Origin: an uncultured Clostridia bacterium
GTDB taxonomy: Bacteria > Bacillota > Clostridia > Lachnospirales > CAG-274
Reading direction: 5' to 3'
NCBI GenBank assembly: GCA_947628755.1
Contig: CANRBC010000009.1
Location: 38,014-102,013 of the forward strand
Length of the DNA stretch: 64,000 nt
Of this stretch, positions 49,004 to 57,928 are shown piece after piece. Each line of letters starts with the position of its first letter. The first letter of the stretch is position 1. The notes below the pieces were generated by a model, which saw only the letters and a list, made by a program, of their open reading frames with translations, searched no databases and was not told where the DNA came from. The position numbers were made by a program, and so were the translations under genes.

Positions 49004-49882
49004 ATGCTTGGCATTTTATGGCTTATATTAAAAATAATATTGATAGTGCTCGGCGTAATATTGGGCATGGCTATTGTTATTTTAACGGCGCTGCTGTTTG
49101 CGCCCTTTAAATACAATGCCTTTGCCCGCAAAAACGGAGATATTGACGTAAACGGCCGCGTAAGCTGGCTATTCGGAATTCTGAGGGCGGAATATATGTA
49201 CAACGGCGAGGACAGCGGACTTGTGCTGAAATACCCATTTTCCTCAAGAATAAACAAAAGGAAAGAGGAAGAGCAAACAGTATTTGCTCAGCAGCTTGAA
49301 GAGGTAAAGCAGGAGAGAAAGCAGGAGCCTAAGTCGGAGGACTATAAGCCTTATGAGGTATCCGAAGAGGCTGAGCCGAATTATACAGAGGAAAATTCAT
49401 ACTCGGAGCACGGTGAAAAGACGTATACCAATGAAAAAAGCGGCGTGTCGGAGAAAATAAAGATAAGGCTCACAGGCATATATAATGGCTTAAGGGACTT
49501 TGCCGCAAATATAAAAGGTTATGCAGACAGTATACAGTCCCTTAATGAAAAATATGACTTAAGAGCCGTTATTGTAAGGACGCTTCGCCTTGTAAAGAAA
49601 TTATTTAAAAATACAGGCTTTAAAGTTTTTGAAATTAATGGTATAATTGGATTTGAAGACCCGTCCCTTACGGGAAAGCTACTGGGAATAAAGTCCGCCG
49701 CAGAGTGCATTATTCCCGTAAATATGAATATTGATGGGGATTTTAATGAGAAAAGGCTTGAAGGCAGCGCAGCCCTGTCGGGCAGAACCAACCTTTTCAG
49801 AATACTTTTCCCCATTGCTATATATATATTGAGAAAACCGATACGACCTATCGTTATAGACTATGTGAGAGGTGAAAAATAA
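49004..49882 (+). CDS. DUF2953 membrane protein
   Basis: A 292-residue protein with an N-terminal TM pair (1-33), a domain around VNGRVSWLFGILRAEYMYNG (about 46-65), a charged linker rich in Glu/Lys (85-155) and a C-terminal conserved part (IIGFEDPSLTGKLLGIKSAAE). DUF2953 genes typically sit beside ytfJ, as here, with one-base overlap. It is probably sporulation-associated; its function is unknown. Confidence 0.8.
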   Translation: MLGILWLILKIILIVLGVILGMAIVILTALLFAPFKYNAFARKNGDIDVNGRVSWLFGILRAEYMYNGEDSGLVLKYPFSSRINKRKEEEQTVFAQQLEEVKQERKQEPKSEDYKPYEVSEEAEPNYTEENSYSEHGEKTYTNEKSGVSEKIKIRLTGIYNGLRDFAANIKGYADSIQSLNEKYDLRAVIVRTLRLVKKLFKNTGFKVFEINGIIGFEDPSLTGKLLGIKSAAECIIPVNMNIDGDFNEKRLEGSAALSGRTNLFRILFPIAIYILRKPIRPIVIDYVRGEK

Positions 49883-50253
49883 TGAGTACATTTAACGAAA
49901 ACATGGAAGCGATGCTTACCAAACTTGAAAATTTCATATCCAGCAAGACTGTTGTGGGCGAGCCGATAGTAATGGGCAAGGTAACCATAGTGCCTCTTGT
50001 TGACGTTTCCTTCGGCATGGGCTCAGGCTCAAGGGACAGCAGAGCCGAAAAGAACGGCAAAAGCTCAGGCGGAGGCGGTATGGGCGCTAAAATTTCGCCT
50101 AACTCCATTATGGTCATAACCGACGGTCATGTTCAGCTCATAAGCGTAAGCGACAGGAGCAGCGTAAACAAGGTGCTGGATATGGTGCCTGGTCTTGTGA
50201 ACAAGCTCATGTCCACCGACGGAGAAACAGTTGATGTGGAAATAGAGGAATAG
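49882..50253 (+). CDS. ytfJ: Sporulation protein YtfJ (GerW)
   Basis: A 123-residue protein with GEPIVMGKVTIVPLVDVSFG, the Gly/Ser-rich GKSSGGGGMGAKISPNS and ISVSDRSSVNKVLDMVPGLV. In Bacillus GerW is a spore protein needed for germination with some germinants. AGAGGTG precedes the start. It supports an endospore-forming host. Confidence 0.9.
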   Translation: MSTFNENMEAMLTKLENFISSKTVVGEPIVMGKVTIVPLVDVSFGMGSGSRDSRAEKNGKSSGGGGMGAKISPNSIMVITDGHVQLISVSDRSSVNKVLDMVPGLVNKLMSTDGETVDVEIEE

Positions 50254-50257
50254 TATT

Positions 50258-50821
50258 ATGAATGATGTATTTATAGAACAGCTGGTCAAGAAAAATTTTG
50301 ACCAGAAGGACAGAAGCAGGAGAATATATATCATAGGTATAGCAATAGCGATTATTATATTTATGTGGCAGATGCTTATGGATTCCGCTTCAGCCGCCTA
50401 TGCCGAGGGCAAGGACAGTCTTGGTATGGGCTTTACCCTTATGCTTGTCATACTTATAGGCATAGTAGTGTTTGTAGCCTATAAGAAAATAAAGGAGCTG
50501 AACTGCGAATTCGAGTATTCCTATACGGACGGTATGCTGGATATAGACATTATAAAGAACCGCTCCAAGAGAAAGAGGATTTTTGAGGGCTGCGTTTCCG
50601 AGTTTGAGGTAATGGCGCATATAGACGACAAGGAGCACCTTGCTCTTTATATGAATCTGCCCGTATCCGATTACAGCAGCACGGAGATATTGGGAAATAC
50701 CTATGTTTTTGTGGCTACATACAAGGGAAAGAAGAAAAGGTTTATAATAGAGCCGAAGGAGGAGCTTATACTTGCCATGCGCAAGGATATGACGCCAAGA
50801 AGGCTTTTTATGAAGAAATAA
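50258..50821 (+). CDS. Two-TM membrane protein (DUF6106-like)
   Basis: A 187-residue protein with two TM segments (about 24-42 and 59-75) and a C-terminal beta-rich domain (about 80-187) of PH-like appearance. Similar small proteins follow ytfJ-type loci in Clostridia. Function is unknown. It begins four bases after ytfJ. Confidence 0.6.
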   Translation: MNDVFIEQLVKKNFDQKDRSRRIYIIGIAIAIIIFMWQMLMDSASAAYAEGKDSLGMGFTLMLVILIGIVVFVAYKKIKELNCEFEYSYTDGMLDIDIIKNRSKRKRIFEGCVSEFEVMAHIDDKEHLALYMNLPVSDYSSTEILGNTYVFVATYKGKKKRFIIEPKEELILAMRKDMTPRRLFMKK

Positions 50822-50835
50822 ACGGAGGATAAAAT

Positions 50836-52365
50836 ATGCACGAATTAGTTATAGTTCTGGATTTCGGCGGTCAGTACAATCAGCTTATAGCCAGAAGAGT
50901 CCGTGAATGTAATGTATACTGCGAGGTAAAGTCCTATAAGACCTCTATTGAGGAAATAAAGGCTATGGAGCCAAAGGGCATTATATTCACAGGCGGTCCG
51001 AACAGCGTCTATCTGGAGGATTCTCCAAGTATAAGCAGTGAAATATTTGAGCTTGGCATACCTATACTGGGAATATGCTACGGCTGTCAGCTTATGGCGT
51101 ATCTTACGGGAGGACAGGTCTCTTCAGCGGAAAAGAGCGAATACGGCAAGACGGAAACGGAATTTAATACAACAAGTCTTTTGTTTAAGGGACTTCCCCA
51201 AAAGGGCGTTACATGGATGAGCCATACGGACTATATAAGCTCTCTGCCACAGGGCTTTACTTCTGTTGCCCATACGGCGGACTGCCCTGTTGCGGCTATG
51301 GAGAATAACTCAAGAAGGCTCTACGGAATTCAGTTCCATCCCGAGGTAATGCACACTGACAACGGCACGGCTATGCTGAGAAATTTTCTTTATGAGGTAT
51401 GCAAATGCCGCGGCGATTGGAGCATGAGCAACTATGCCAAGACTGCCATAGAGCAGGTAAAAGCAAAGGTAGGAAAGGGCAAGGTGCTTCTTGCTCTTAG
51501 CGGCGGTGTGGACAGCTCCGTGCTTGCGGCTCTTCTTTCAAAGGCAGTAGGCAATCAGCTGACCTGTATTTTTGTTGACCACGGTCTTATGCGTAAGAAC
51601 GAGGGCGACGAGGTCGAGGCTGCATTTAAGGACTGGGATGTCAATTTCGTAAGAGTAAACGCAGGGGAAAGATTTCTTGGAAAGCTAAAGGGCGTTTCCG
51701 AGCCTGAGAGAAAGAGAAAGATAATAGGCGAGGAATTTATAAGAGTATTCGAGGACGAGGCAAAGAAAATAGGCACTGTTGACTTCCTTGCCCAGGGTAC
51801 TATTTATCCCGATGTTATAGAATCCGGCGCAGGCGATGCCGCCGTTATAAAGAGCCACCACAATGTAGGCGGTCTTCCCGATTATGTGGATTTCAAGGAT
51901 ATTGTAGAGCCCTTGCGCCTTCTTTTCAAGGACGAGGTAAGACAGCTGGGAATAGAATTGGGTCTTGCAGACTATCTTGTATGGCGTCAGCCATTCCCCG
52001 GTCCGGGTCTTGCCATAAGGATAATAGGCGAGATAACAAAGGAAAAGGTTGAAATATTACAGGATGCCGACGCTATTTTCAGAGAGGAAATAGCTCTTGC
52101 AGGACTTGACAGGGATATTCACCAGTATTTCGCCGTGCTTACATCTATGAGAAGCGTCGGCGTAATGGGCGATTTCAGAACATACGACTATACCCTTGCC
52201 CTCCGCGGCGTTACTACTACCGACTTTATGACGGCAGACTTCGCAAGAATACCCTACGACGTCCTAGCTAAAATAAGCAGCCGTATAGTAAACGAAGTAA
52301 AAAGCATAAACAGAATAGTCTACGATATAACCACCAAGCCACCTAGTACCATAGAGTGGGAATGA
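50836..52365 (+). CDS. guaA: GMP synthase (glutamine-hydrolysing)
   Basis: A 509-residue enzyme converting XMP to GMP. The amidotransferase domain has [13 protein letters not shown] (catalytic Cys) and IQFHPEV; the synthetase has [16 protein letters not shown] (PP-loop) and the dimerisation C-terminus ending [11 protein letters not shown]. The last codons GAG TGG GAA TGA form the left attachment site of the element that follows, so the stop region is probably element-derived. Confidence 0.97.
   Translation: MHELVIVLDFGGQYNQLIARRVRECNVYCEVKSYKTSIEEIKAMEPKGIIFTGGPNSVYLEDSPSISSEIFELGIPILGICYGCQLMAYLTGGQVSSAEKSEYGKTETEFNTTSLLFKGLPQKGVTWMSHTDYISSLPQGFTSVAHTADCPVAAMENNSRRLYGIQFHPEVMHTDNGTAMLRNFLYEVCKCRGDWSMSNYAKTAIEQVKAKVGKGKVLLALSGGVDSSVLAALLSKAVGNQLTCIFVDHGLMRKNEGDEVEAAFKDWDVNFVRVNAGERFLGKLKGVSEPERKRKIIGEEFIRVFEDEAKKIGTVDFLAQGTIYPDVIESGAGDAAVIKSHHNVGGLPDYVDFKDIVEPLRLLFKDEVRQLGIELGLADYLVWRQPFPGPGLAIRIIGEITKEKVEILQDADAIFREEIALAGLDRDIHQYFAVLTSMRSVGVMGDFRTYDYTLALRGVTTTDFMTADFARIPYDVLAKISSRIVNEVKSINRIVYDITTKPPSTIEWE
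52354..52365 (+). other. Putative attL at the guaA 3' end
   Basis: GAGTGGGAATGA encodes the last residues and stop of GuaA. It matches GAGTGGGAGTAA at 63856 in 10 of 12 bases, including an identical 8-base core GAGTGGGA. The integrase gene lies just downstream, as expected for an integration end. Confidence 0.55.
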
Positions 52366-52371
52366 CATGAA

Positions 52372-52420
52372 AAGCCTCTGAAAGCCTTATAAACAAAGGC
52401 TTTCAGAGGCTTAGTTTTTT
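52372..52420 (+). terminator. Terminator after guaA
   Basis: A perfect 17-bp stem (52372-52388 with 52396-52412) is followed by TTAGTTTTTT. It lies on the element side of attL, so the element appears to supply the guaA terminator. Confidence 0.9.
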
Positions 52421-52446
52421 GTTGCGATGCTGATATGATGCTGAAA

Positions 52447-53493
52447 TTAAGAATTTATCCTATCAAGGGCTTCAGTTAGCTCATTTTGCTTGTGTGGATA
52501 TAAATGAGAATATGTGTTAAGTGTTGTTTCTATATTTTCGTGTCCTAGCCTTTCTGCAATCAATAAAGGCGAAAAGCCGAGTTCAATTAATAAAGAGGCA
52601 TGTGAATGCCTTAGGTCGTGTATTCTGATTCTTTTTACACCTGATTGAAGGCAACCTTGGCGCATTTCCTTATACAATAAGTTTTTAGATATTTGAAAAA
52701 GTCTTGCATTATCATCATAGAGTTGAGATATATAGTTTTTTATTTCTTTGCATAAAAAATCAGGCAAGGCAATAATTCTATTGCTTTTTGGAGTCTTTGG
52801 CTCTGTTATTATATCTTGGCCGTTAAGTCTTTGGTAAGATTTATTTACAGATAAGACCTTATTATTAAAGTCAATATCGCCCTTTGTAAGAGCTAATAAT
52901 TCGCCAACTCTTATACCGCACCAATATAAGATTAAAAAAGCATTATACGCTGAAATATCATTAACCTTGCTAATAAATATATTAAATTCGTTCAGAGTCC
53001 AAAATTGCATTTCTTTTGCACTTTTTCGTCCCATTGAACCCGCCTTATGGCACGGGTTCTCTTTTAGACCATAATATTTGACTGCATAATTAAGTAATGC
53101 ACAAATTTGATTGTTTATGCTTTTTAAATAAGTATCTGAATAATTTTGGCTTATAAGTTTATTTTGCCAATGTCTTATAGTTGTCGGCTTTATATCGCTG
53201 ATTTTCATATTACTAAAATATGGAAGTATTTTTGTATCAATCATATATTTTTTATTGCTTATTGTCGATTGTCTGAGTCTGTTTTGCATATCATCCATAT
53301 AAAGGCTAGTAAGGCTTGCCATGGTCATTTGATTGTTGGCTTGTAATTTATTAAGAAAATTCCACTCATATTCTTTTGCTTCTCTCTGTTTTGAAAAACC
53401 TCTTTTAATTTTTCTCTTTTTATTACCTTGCCAATCAATATAATAAAAACAACAATACCAAGAACCCCTTTTTTCATCCTTATATACTGGCAT
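52447..53493 (-). CDS. int: Tyrosine recombinase/integrase
   Basis: A 348-residue phage-type integrase. An N-terminal arm-binding domain (WYCCFYYIDWQGNKKRK) precedes a core-binding domain (about 60-155) and the catalytic domain with CGIRVGELLAL (Arg), IHDLRHSHASLL (His-x-x-Arg), LGHENIETTLNTYSH (His, Tyr). The ATG at 53493 with AGGAGGTG is preferred to an upstream frame start. It points away from the element, its stop 81 bases from guaA. Confidence 0.93.
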   Translation of the reverse strand: MPVYKDEKRGSWYCCFYYIDWQGNKKRKIKRGFSKQREAKEYEWNFLNKLQANNQMTMASLTSLYMDDMQNRLRQSTISNKKYMIDTKILPYFSNMKISDIKPTTIRHWQNKLISQNYSDTYLKSINNQICALLNYAVKYYGLKENPCHKAGSMGRKSAKEMQFWTLNEFNIFISKVNDISAYNAFLILYWCGIRVGELLALTKGDIDFNNKVLSVNKSYQRLNGQDIITEPKTPKSNRIIALPDFLCKEIKNYISQLYDDNARLFQISKNLLYKEMRQGCLQSGVKRIRIHDLRHSHASLLIELGFSPLLIAERLGHENIETTLNTYSHLYPHKQNELTEALDRINS

Positions 53494-53586
53494 ATTATCG
53501 CACCTCCTATATAATAATATCATATTTGTTTATATTTGTATGTTGGCACATTACATAGAGTATGCTTAATTCTATTGTATGAAATA

Positions 53587-53636
53587 AATAAGCTTATCCG
53601 TAAGTTAATTAAAAATCTATTTACGAATAAGCTTAT
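53587..53636 (-). terminator. Terminator of the leftward regulatory operon
   Basis: An approximately 16-bp stem with one wobble pair (ATAAGCTTATCCGTAA with TTACGAATAAGCTTAT) lies immediately after the sigma-like gene stop. It separates that operon from int. Confidence 0.65.
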
Positions 53637-53637
53637 C

Positions 53638-54444
53638 TTAGTGAATATCTGCTTTAAAAAGCTTAGCTTCGTACTTCTTAAGCTCACGCTCATAAGTATC
53701 AAGTTTTAATACTATTTTTTCAACTGAGCTAGTTTTTGTATTACGAAAATTGCTAAGGCTTGTATGATATGCCATTTTATCTATTAATTCAGTTTTATAT
53801 GCCTGTAAAACTTTGTGCCTTCTCAAAGCAAATAAAGCTTTGTTTTTAATATTTGTTATGGAAGTTGTAGAGCAATTAAGAATTTTCGCTTGCTTTGAGA
53901 GACTTATGCCATTATAGTAATAATTTTTAATAACTTGGGCTTCTTGAGTTTTAAGAGAATTTAGGGCTGTTTCTAAATCTGCATGCAAATTTTCTATGTA
54001 GTCCGTCATTTCTATTGTATACATTTTTTCTTCTGCTGATTTATCAGGTATAAAATTTTCTAATGTGGTTGCGCTGTCATCGTCAATAATTTTATCCATA
54101 CTTTCAGCTTTAGAAAGAATGTCGGCACGGTTGTACCATTTACCGCCACTGTTTTGTATACCAAGCAATTTATAAAATCTCTTTTTTAAATGAAGCGATA
54201 GATAACTGATAAAGTTTGCACCCTTATCAGTTTTATAACTTTTTACTGCTTCATCAAGTGCAAAATAACTTTCATTAATCAAATCCTCTTTTGTTAAGCC
54301 CGCAGAAACACACTTATTTGCAAATTGTACGCAGGAAAATGAATAAGCAACTTTATTTATAAACCCTTTTGTTTGGAGCCATAAATCAAGCATTAACTCT
54401 GTTTGGCCTTCTTGAATTTTTTGTACAATTTCTTCGTTTGTCAT
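53638..54444 (-). CDS. Sigma-70-like RNA polymerase factor
   Basis: A 268-residue protein. Region 2-like sequence lies at about 40-95 (LTKEDLINESYFALDEAVKSY, then GANFISYLSLHLKKRFY), an acidic linker follows, and region 4 HTH is at about 165-215 (LKTQEAQVIKNYYYNGISLS, CSTTSITNIKNKALFALRRH). It has an extra charged C-terminus. Such factors occur in mobile elements and could direct polymerase to element promoters. It is last gene of the leftward operon, with AAAGAGG before the start. Confidence 0.75.
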   Translation of the reverse strand: MTNEEIVQKIQEGQTELMLDLWLQTKGFINKVAYSFSCVQFANKCVSAGLTKEDLINESYFALDEAVKSYKTDKGANFISYLSLHLKKRFYKLLGIQNSGGKWYNRADILSKAESMDKIIDDDSATTLENFIPDKSAEEKMYTIEMTDYIENLHADLETALNSLKTQEAQVIKNYYYNGISLSKQAKILNCSTTSITNIKNKALFALRRHKVLQAYKTELIDKMAYHTSLSNFRNTKTSSVEKIVLKLDTYERELKKYEAKLFKADIH

Positions 54445-54456
54445 ATTAAAACCTCT

Positions 54457-54822
54457 TTAAATTGAATTTGAAAAAGATTTTAATGCTTTGGCTTGTAGCC
54501 GCATAACCCAGCGATATGTATAGTTAAGTTCGTGCGATATTTCCAATAAAGTTTTGCCATTTAAAAAGTGAGAAATTAAAATATATTTATATGTATCATT
54601 AATCGGCGCTTTGTCAATAAGATTATATATTTCTTCGCGCTCGGCCTTTGCATTTTTGGCTTCTGCCAAAAGGTTTTGCATTTTTTCTTCAGATGGCATT
54701 GTTTCTTCTTCAAATTTTAATTCTAAAAGTATTTTCTTGATTCGGGTAGTTAAATCCTTACTTTGTAATAAAAACTCTCTGGGCTGGGTTTTCGCTAAAG
54801 TTAATTGTGCATTAGTCAGCAT
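54457..54822 (-). CDS. DUF1492/ArpU-like sigma region 4-type protein
   Basis: A 121-residue protein with an N-terminal coiled coil (about 20-75) and a C-terminal HTH (YKYILISHFLNGKTLLEISH, then YRWVMRLQAKALKSF) resembling sigma region 4, as in phage DUF1492/ArpU-type late regulators. GGAGG precedes the ATG. It lies 12 bases before the sigma-like gene. Confidence 0.65.
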   Translation of the reverse strand: MLTNAQLTLAKTQPREFLLQSKDLTTRIKKILLELKFEEETMPSEEKMQNLLAEAKNAKAEREEIYNLIDKAPINDTYKYILISHFLNGKTLLEISHELNYTYRWVMRLQAKALKSFSNSI

Positions 54823-55504
54823 AAGCAGAAACCTCCGTGATTAATGTAATTATTCTTTGTTGTCCTGCAATTTCAGAGTATGAATCTGTATAAGAATTTA
54901 CCATATAACTATCATCAAATCGCGTATAATTATTTTCAATTTTCGTATGTAAGAAAAGCGATTCTGCAATTTTCATAATCTCATCACACTTTTCCATTAC
55001 TTCAGCACATTCATTGAAGTGTGAAAAAGTTTCGGTAAACTTAATCGGAGTTAAATTTTTGTTAGCTTCAACCGTTTTATTAGCTATGTTTTCTAATATA
55101 ATATTAAATATTTTCATTTGGTCATAGTCATTTTTGAAAGGCTCGAGAATAATATTTGCAGACTTGTCTGTTATATTAGAGCCTAAAGAGTTAATAACAT
55201 TAAGTGCGTTTGCAATTTGAGTTGTATAGTCTACAGGCTTCTCAAAGTCTGGATATATAGAGCACTTAATTTTATTGCAAAGTTTCTCAACTTCGTTTTT
55301 AAGTTGTTTATTGAATTGTAAATTATCAGCACCTTCTTTGTTGTTGATAATTTCCAACTCTTTTCGTAAATTTTCTTTTATAAATGCGGGGTTGTACTGG
55401 ACTTGTGAGTCTAAAGACGTCCATTTTGCTATAGTATCATTATATAGTTTATTGTTGTTTTTAGAATTTTCATTTCTTGCGGCAATAATTTCTTTAATTG
55501 TCAT
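54812..55504 (-). CDS. Hypothetical element protein
   Basis: A 230-residue mostly helical protein, with coiled-coil stretches at 5-75 and a second helical half around LEPFKNDYDQMKIFNIILEN. No enzymatic motif was seen. It overlaps the DUF1492-like gene by 11 bases. Similar proteins accompany phage regulators, but no function is known to me. Confidence 0.55.
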   Translation of the reverse strand: MTIKEIIAARNENSKNNNKLYNDTIAKWTSLDSQVQYNPAFIKENLRKELEIINNKEGADNLQFNKQLKNEVEKLCNKIKCSIYPDFEKPVDYTTQIANALNVINSLGSNITDKSANIILEPFKNDYDQMKIFNIILENIANKTVEANKNLTPIKFTETFSHFNECAEVMEKCDEIMKIAESLFLHTKIENNYTRFDDSYMVNSYTDSYSEIAGQQRIITLITEVSAYAD

Positions 55505-55510
55505 TTTAAA

Positions 55511-56116
55511 TTATATCCTTTCTTGTAGTTTTTTACTAATTTCATTTAAGCGCACAGACTTAAGCGTATTAGCAAAGAGTGTGCAAATAGGCCATAGCAT
55601 TTGTTTTTTGCCAGACTCAAATTTTGTAATTGTGTTTGTTGTTAGTTTAAGCTTTTTGGCAAGTTCGCTTTTAGTAAGTTTATTAAATCGGCGTTCACAA
55701 GCTAAAAGTTTACCGAGTTCAGTATTGAATAAGTCTTTATTAACTTCAAAATATAAATCAAGCATTGAATCATCAAAATCACATATATAACGTCTATATA
55801 TTGCTTGAACTTCGCCAAGTGGTACGCCAGCATACATTGTAAGATTGTAAAGAGTTTCGAGACTTGGCAGGCTCTTGTCCGTTTCATATTTGGCTATTGT
55901 AGAGCGAGCTATATTTGATTTACGAGCAAACTCTCTTTGAGACAAGCCCATCTCTTTTCTCAAATTGATTAAATAATCTGCAAATGTATTTAATTGTTTT
56001 CGCTCTTTAGAGTCTTCTAAAATGCCGATTATCTGTATTAGAGTTTCTTTGCTTTTTATATCTCTTATAAAAGCATAAGTCTGCTTTTCTTTGTCAAAAT
56101 ATGTTAACCTATTCAT
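55511..56116 (-). CDS. Double helix-turn-helix (XRE) protein
   Basis: A 201-residue protein with two XRE-type HTH domains: LINLRKEMGLSQREFARKSN (about 50-105) and LTKSELAKKLKLTTNTITKF (about 147-195). It is a likely transcription regulator of the element. It starts three bases after the stop of the excisionase-like gene. Confidence 0.75.
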   Translation of the reverse strand: MNRLTYFDKEKQTYAFIRDIKSKETLIQIIGILEDSKERKQLNTFADYLINLRKEMGLSQREFARKSNIARSTIAKYETDKSLPSLETLYNLTMYAGVPLGEVQAIYRRYICDFDDSMLDLYFEVNKDLFNTELGKLLACERRFNKLTKSELAKKLKLTTNTITKFESGKKQMLWPICTLFANTLKSVRLNEISKKLQERI

Positions 56117-56119
56117 AAT

Positions 56120-56302
56120 TTAACCTTCTTTCATTAATAAACATTTTTTCTCAAAATATGAGCGCGGTACTCGACCAGCTATAGTAATGTAACCTTTTTT
56201 CTTTAGTTCATTATTAAGACTCTTAATAATTTTATAAGCCTTACACATTGAGCAATCAAGCCGTGCCATAACTTCATCAACGCGAACGACGTCAGACTGC
56301 AT
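56120..56302 (-). CDS. Excisionase-like small HTH protein
   Basis: A 60-residue winged-helix protein (VDEVMARLDCSMCKAYKIIK, then GYITIAGRVPRSYFEKK), the pattern of small excisionase or helper proteins in integrative elements. ATG at 56302 has GAGGTG upstream; the longer frame starting at 56317 lacks one. It overlaps the XRE gene by 11 bases. Confidence 0.65.
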   Translation of the reverse strand: MQSDVVRVDEVMARLDCSMCKAYKIIKSLNNELKKKGYITIAGRVPRSYFEKKCLLMKEG

Positions 56303-56516
56303 TTGTGTACACCTCACTTGCTAATAGTTTAATAGGTACACACAAAGCCTCTGCTATAGCCTTGGCTGTTTTAAGGCTACAAGTTTTGCCCGACCTTACA
56401 TTGCTTATAGTACTCGGTGTTATTCCGCTAAGTTCCGATAGCTGTTTAGCCGATATTTCCTTTTCAGCCATGTAAGTTATCAATTTTACTCGGTCAATAC
56501 GAATTTTTTTAGTCAC
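56292..56516 (-). CDS. XRE-family regulator, Cro-like
   Basis: A 74-residue single-domain HTH protein (ITYMAEKEISAKQLSELSG, TPSTISNVRSGK). The GTG start at 56516 shares one base with the preceding stop (TAGTG), with AGGATG upstream. It is second gene of the leftward operon opposite the repressor, a Cro-like position. Confidence 0.75.
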   Translation of the reverse strand: MTKKIRIDRVKLITYMAEKEISAKQLSELSGITPSTISNVRSGKTCSLKTAKAIAEALCVPIKLLASEVYTNAV

Positions 56517-56725
56517 TATACTTCACATCCTTTAAAAAATATTTTGCTAGCCTCTGCACTACTAAGATTGTAATGATTTTTAATTATTTGCATGTCAGAT
56601 GCGCTGAAAGAATCATGTACTATGCACTTAATAAAATTATATACACTTATGCCTAGCACATCGGATAATATACTAATTGATTCGTGGGCTCTTTCAATTA
56701 CCTCGCAAAGTAAATTAATGTTCAA
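56516..56725 (-). CDS. Small hypothetical protein, first gene of the leftward operon
   Basis: A 69-residue protein starting at TTG with AGGGGGG upstream. The sequence (VIERAHESISILSDVLGISV) may hold a degenerate HTH. It faces the repressor across the operator region. Confidence 0.5.
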   Translation of the reverse strand: MNINLLCEVIERAHESISILSDVLGISVYNFIKCIVHDSFSASDMQIIKNHYNLSSAEASKIFFKGCEV

Positions 56726-56782
56726 TTTTATTACCCCCCTTCATTATTTTTTTTATTTATAGAATAAACATTAATTATATAA

Positions 56783-56844
56783 ATCAAATTGATTTATATA
56801 TGTATTATATCGCAATCAAAATGATATGTAAACATCTTTTTGAT
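56783..56844. promoter_or_regulatory. Three repressor operator-like sites
   Basis: ATCAAATTGAT (56783-56793), ATCAAAATGAT (56815-56825) and ATCTTTTTGAT (56834-56844) share the palindromic frame ATC-N5-GAT in the divergent regulatory region. Spacing and location fit binding by the XRE repressor encoded to the right. Confidence 0.55.
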
Positions 56845-56874
56845 TAATTTTTTGAAAAATTTATATCTTTGTGA

Positions 56875-56903
56875 TTTACTAATAGATTATAATATGTTAT
56901 AAT
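56875..56903 (+). promoter_or_regulatory. Promoter of the XRE repressor gene
   Basis: TTTACT and TATAAT are separated by 17 bases, 17 bases before the ATG, leaving a very short leader with GGGGTGA. Confidence 0.55.
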
Positions 56904-56920
56904 ACTATGGGGTGATAGAT

Positions 56921-57358
56921 ATGACAATGGGCAAAACTTTAAAAAACTTAAGAGAAAAAGTTGGATTAACTCAAAAGGAACTAGCAGAAAGAATGAATGT
57001 GTCACCGGCGCATATTAGCCAATATGAAAGAAATCTAAGAAATCCAAGTATTAGCCAACTAAAAAAGTTTGCGGATGCGTTGGGCGTTTCATTTAATATG
57101 CTGTTGACTAGTAAATTTAATAGCATGACTGAATCTAGTATTGAAATACAGAAAGACGTTGTAAATAATTTTTTAATAAATGATTTTTCTGAAAAGTTAA
57201 TACATATAGGATATAATCTTAGAGAAGTTTCAGACAATGTTTTTATAATAGAAAATTCTAAGATAGAATATAAAGTTTCAACTGATGATATACTAAACTT
57301 AAATGAAAAATGCGATTTATATTTAAAATTCTTGCTATCAGAAATTAAATGTTTATAG
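56921..57358 (+). CDS. XRE-family repressor
   Basis: A 145-residue protein: an HTH at about 4-60 (LKNLREKVGLTQKELAERMN, SPAHISQYERNLRNP) and a C-terminal domain without a visible peptidase dyad. ATG at 56921 is preferred to an in-frame GTG at 56912 because GGGGTGA is correctly spaced. It is likely the maintenance repressor of the element, divergent from the regulatory operon. Confidence 0.75.
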   Translation: MTMGKTLKNLREKVGLTQKELAERMNVSPAHISQYERNLRNPSISQLKKFADALGVSFNMLLTSKFNSMTESSIEIQKDVVNNFLINDFSEKLIHIGYNLREVSDNVFIIENSKIEYKVSTDDILNLNEKCDLYLKFLLSEIKCL

Positions 57359-57385
57359 ATAGTTGCCTAGTTAGTCTAGGCTAGT

Positions 57386-57840
57386 AGCACTTCAAGATAA
57401 GACACAACACAACATAAACTGCTTTAGGCAAAAGTCTTGTAAACATTAGCTTTTTAACCTTTGGTAGCACTTGTAGCAGTTTACATATATTTTTGAAAAA
57501 TAAATAAAAATAATGTTTTAAGACAGTTAAAGGCAATTGTATATACTTTTCCTTAAATGTATATAAATTATAAGTTAATATATACAATTGCCTTTAATGA
57601 TATTTAAATGTATATTTTAAAAGTTTTATATAAAAAATCTGCTGTAACTGCTGCAATTTTAAAAAAGCTAGTGTTTATAAGGCTTTGAGCGGTAGCACTT
57701 TGTGGTAGCACTTCAAAACAAAGTGCTACTTCTGCTACTAATTTAAAACTGCATGATAAAACAGCACTTCATTGAAGGATATATTTCTTCTGGTAAAGTG
57801 CTGTTTTATATGGTTTAGTTGCTATTTACTAAGTGCTAGG
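57386..57840. repeat. AGCACTT/AAGTGCT repeat cluster A
   Basis: At least eight copies of the heptamer AGCACTT or its inverse occur in about 450 non-coding bases, often inside hairpins. Related clusters lie at 61321-61600 and near 63303-63347. No gene with a ribosome binding site is seen in this stretch. Confidence 0.6.
57527..57597. repeat. Perfect 19-bp inverted repeat
   Basis: TTAAAGGCAATTGTATATA (57527-57545) is exactly inverted at 57579-57597 with 33 bases between. There is no T-run directly after; it may be a cruciform, RNA hairpin or protein site. Confidence 0.7.
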
Positions 57841-57848
57841 CAAATTAA
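57758..57848 (-). ncRNA. Candidate small RNA, leftward
   Basis: The minus-strand promoter at 57855-57886 would start a transcript near 57848. A 12-bp hairpin (AAAACAGCACTT with AAGTGCTGTTTT, 57758-57807) could end it, giving about 90 nt. No frame with a ribosome binding site is present. Confidence 0.35.
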
Positions 57849-57854
57849 AAAATA

Positions 57855-57886
57855 ATTATAACGTGCCAAGTTAAATTTGTATACTG
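57855..57886 (-). promoter_or_regulatory. Element promoter family, member 1
   Basis: On the minus strand CAGTAT-ACAAA, then ACGT and TATAAT, with exactly 20 bases between box and -10. It is divergent from member 2. Confidence 0.55.
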
Positions 57887-57928
57887 ATTTTTCAACTGGA
57901 ATTCCTAACTATTTTCTGTGCAAAATAT

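Noticed and set aside
53494..53590. An eighth member of the element promoter family upstream of the integrase
   Set aside because: GCATAC and TATAAAC-like letters are present on the minus strand, but the -10 at the fixed 20-base distance reads ATACAA and the ACGN extension is absent.
57381..57587. A 68-codon minus-strand frame
   Set aside because: No ribosome binding site, low-complexity AT-rich sequence, and it overlaps the 19-bp inverted repeat.
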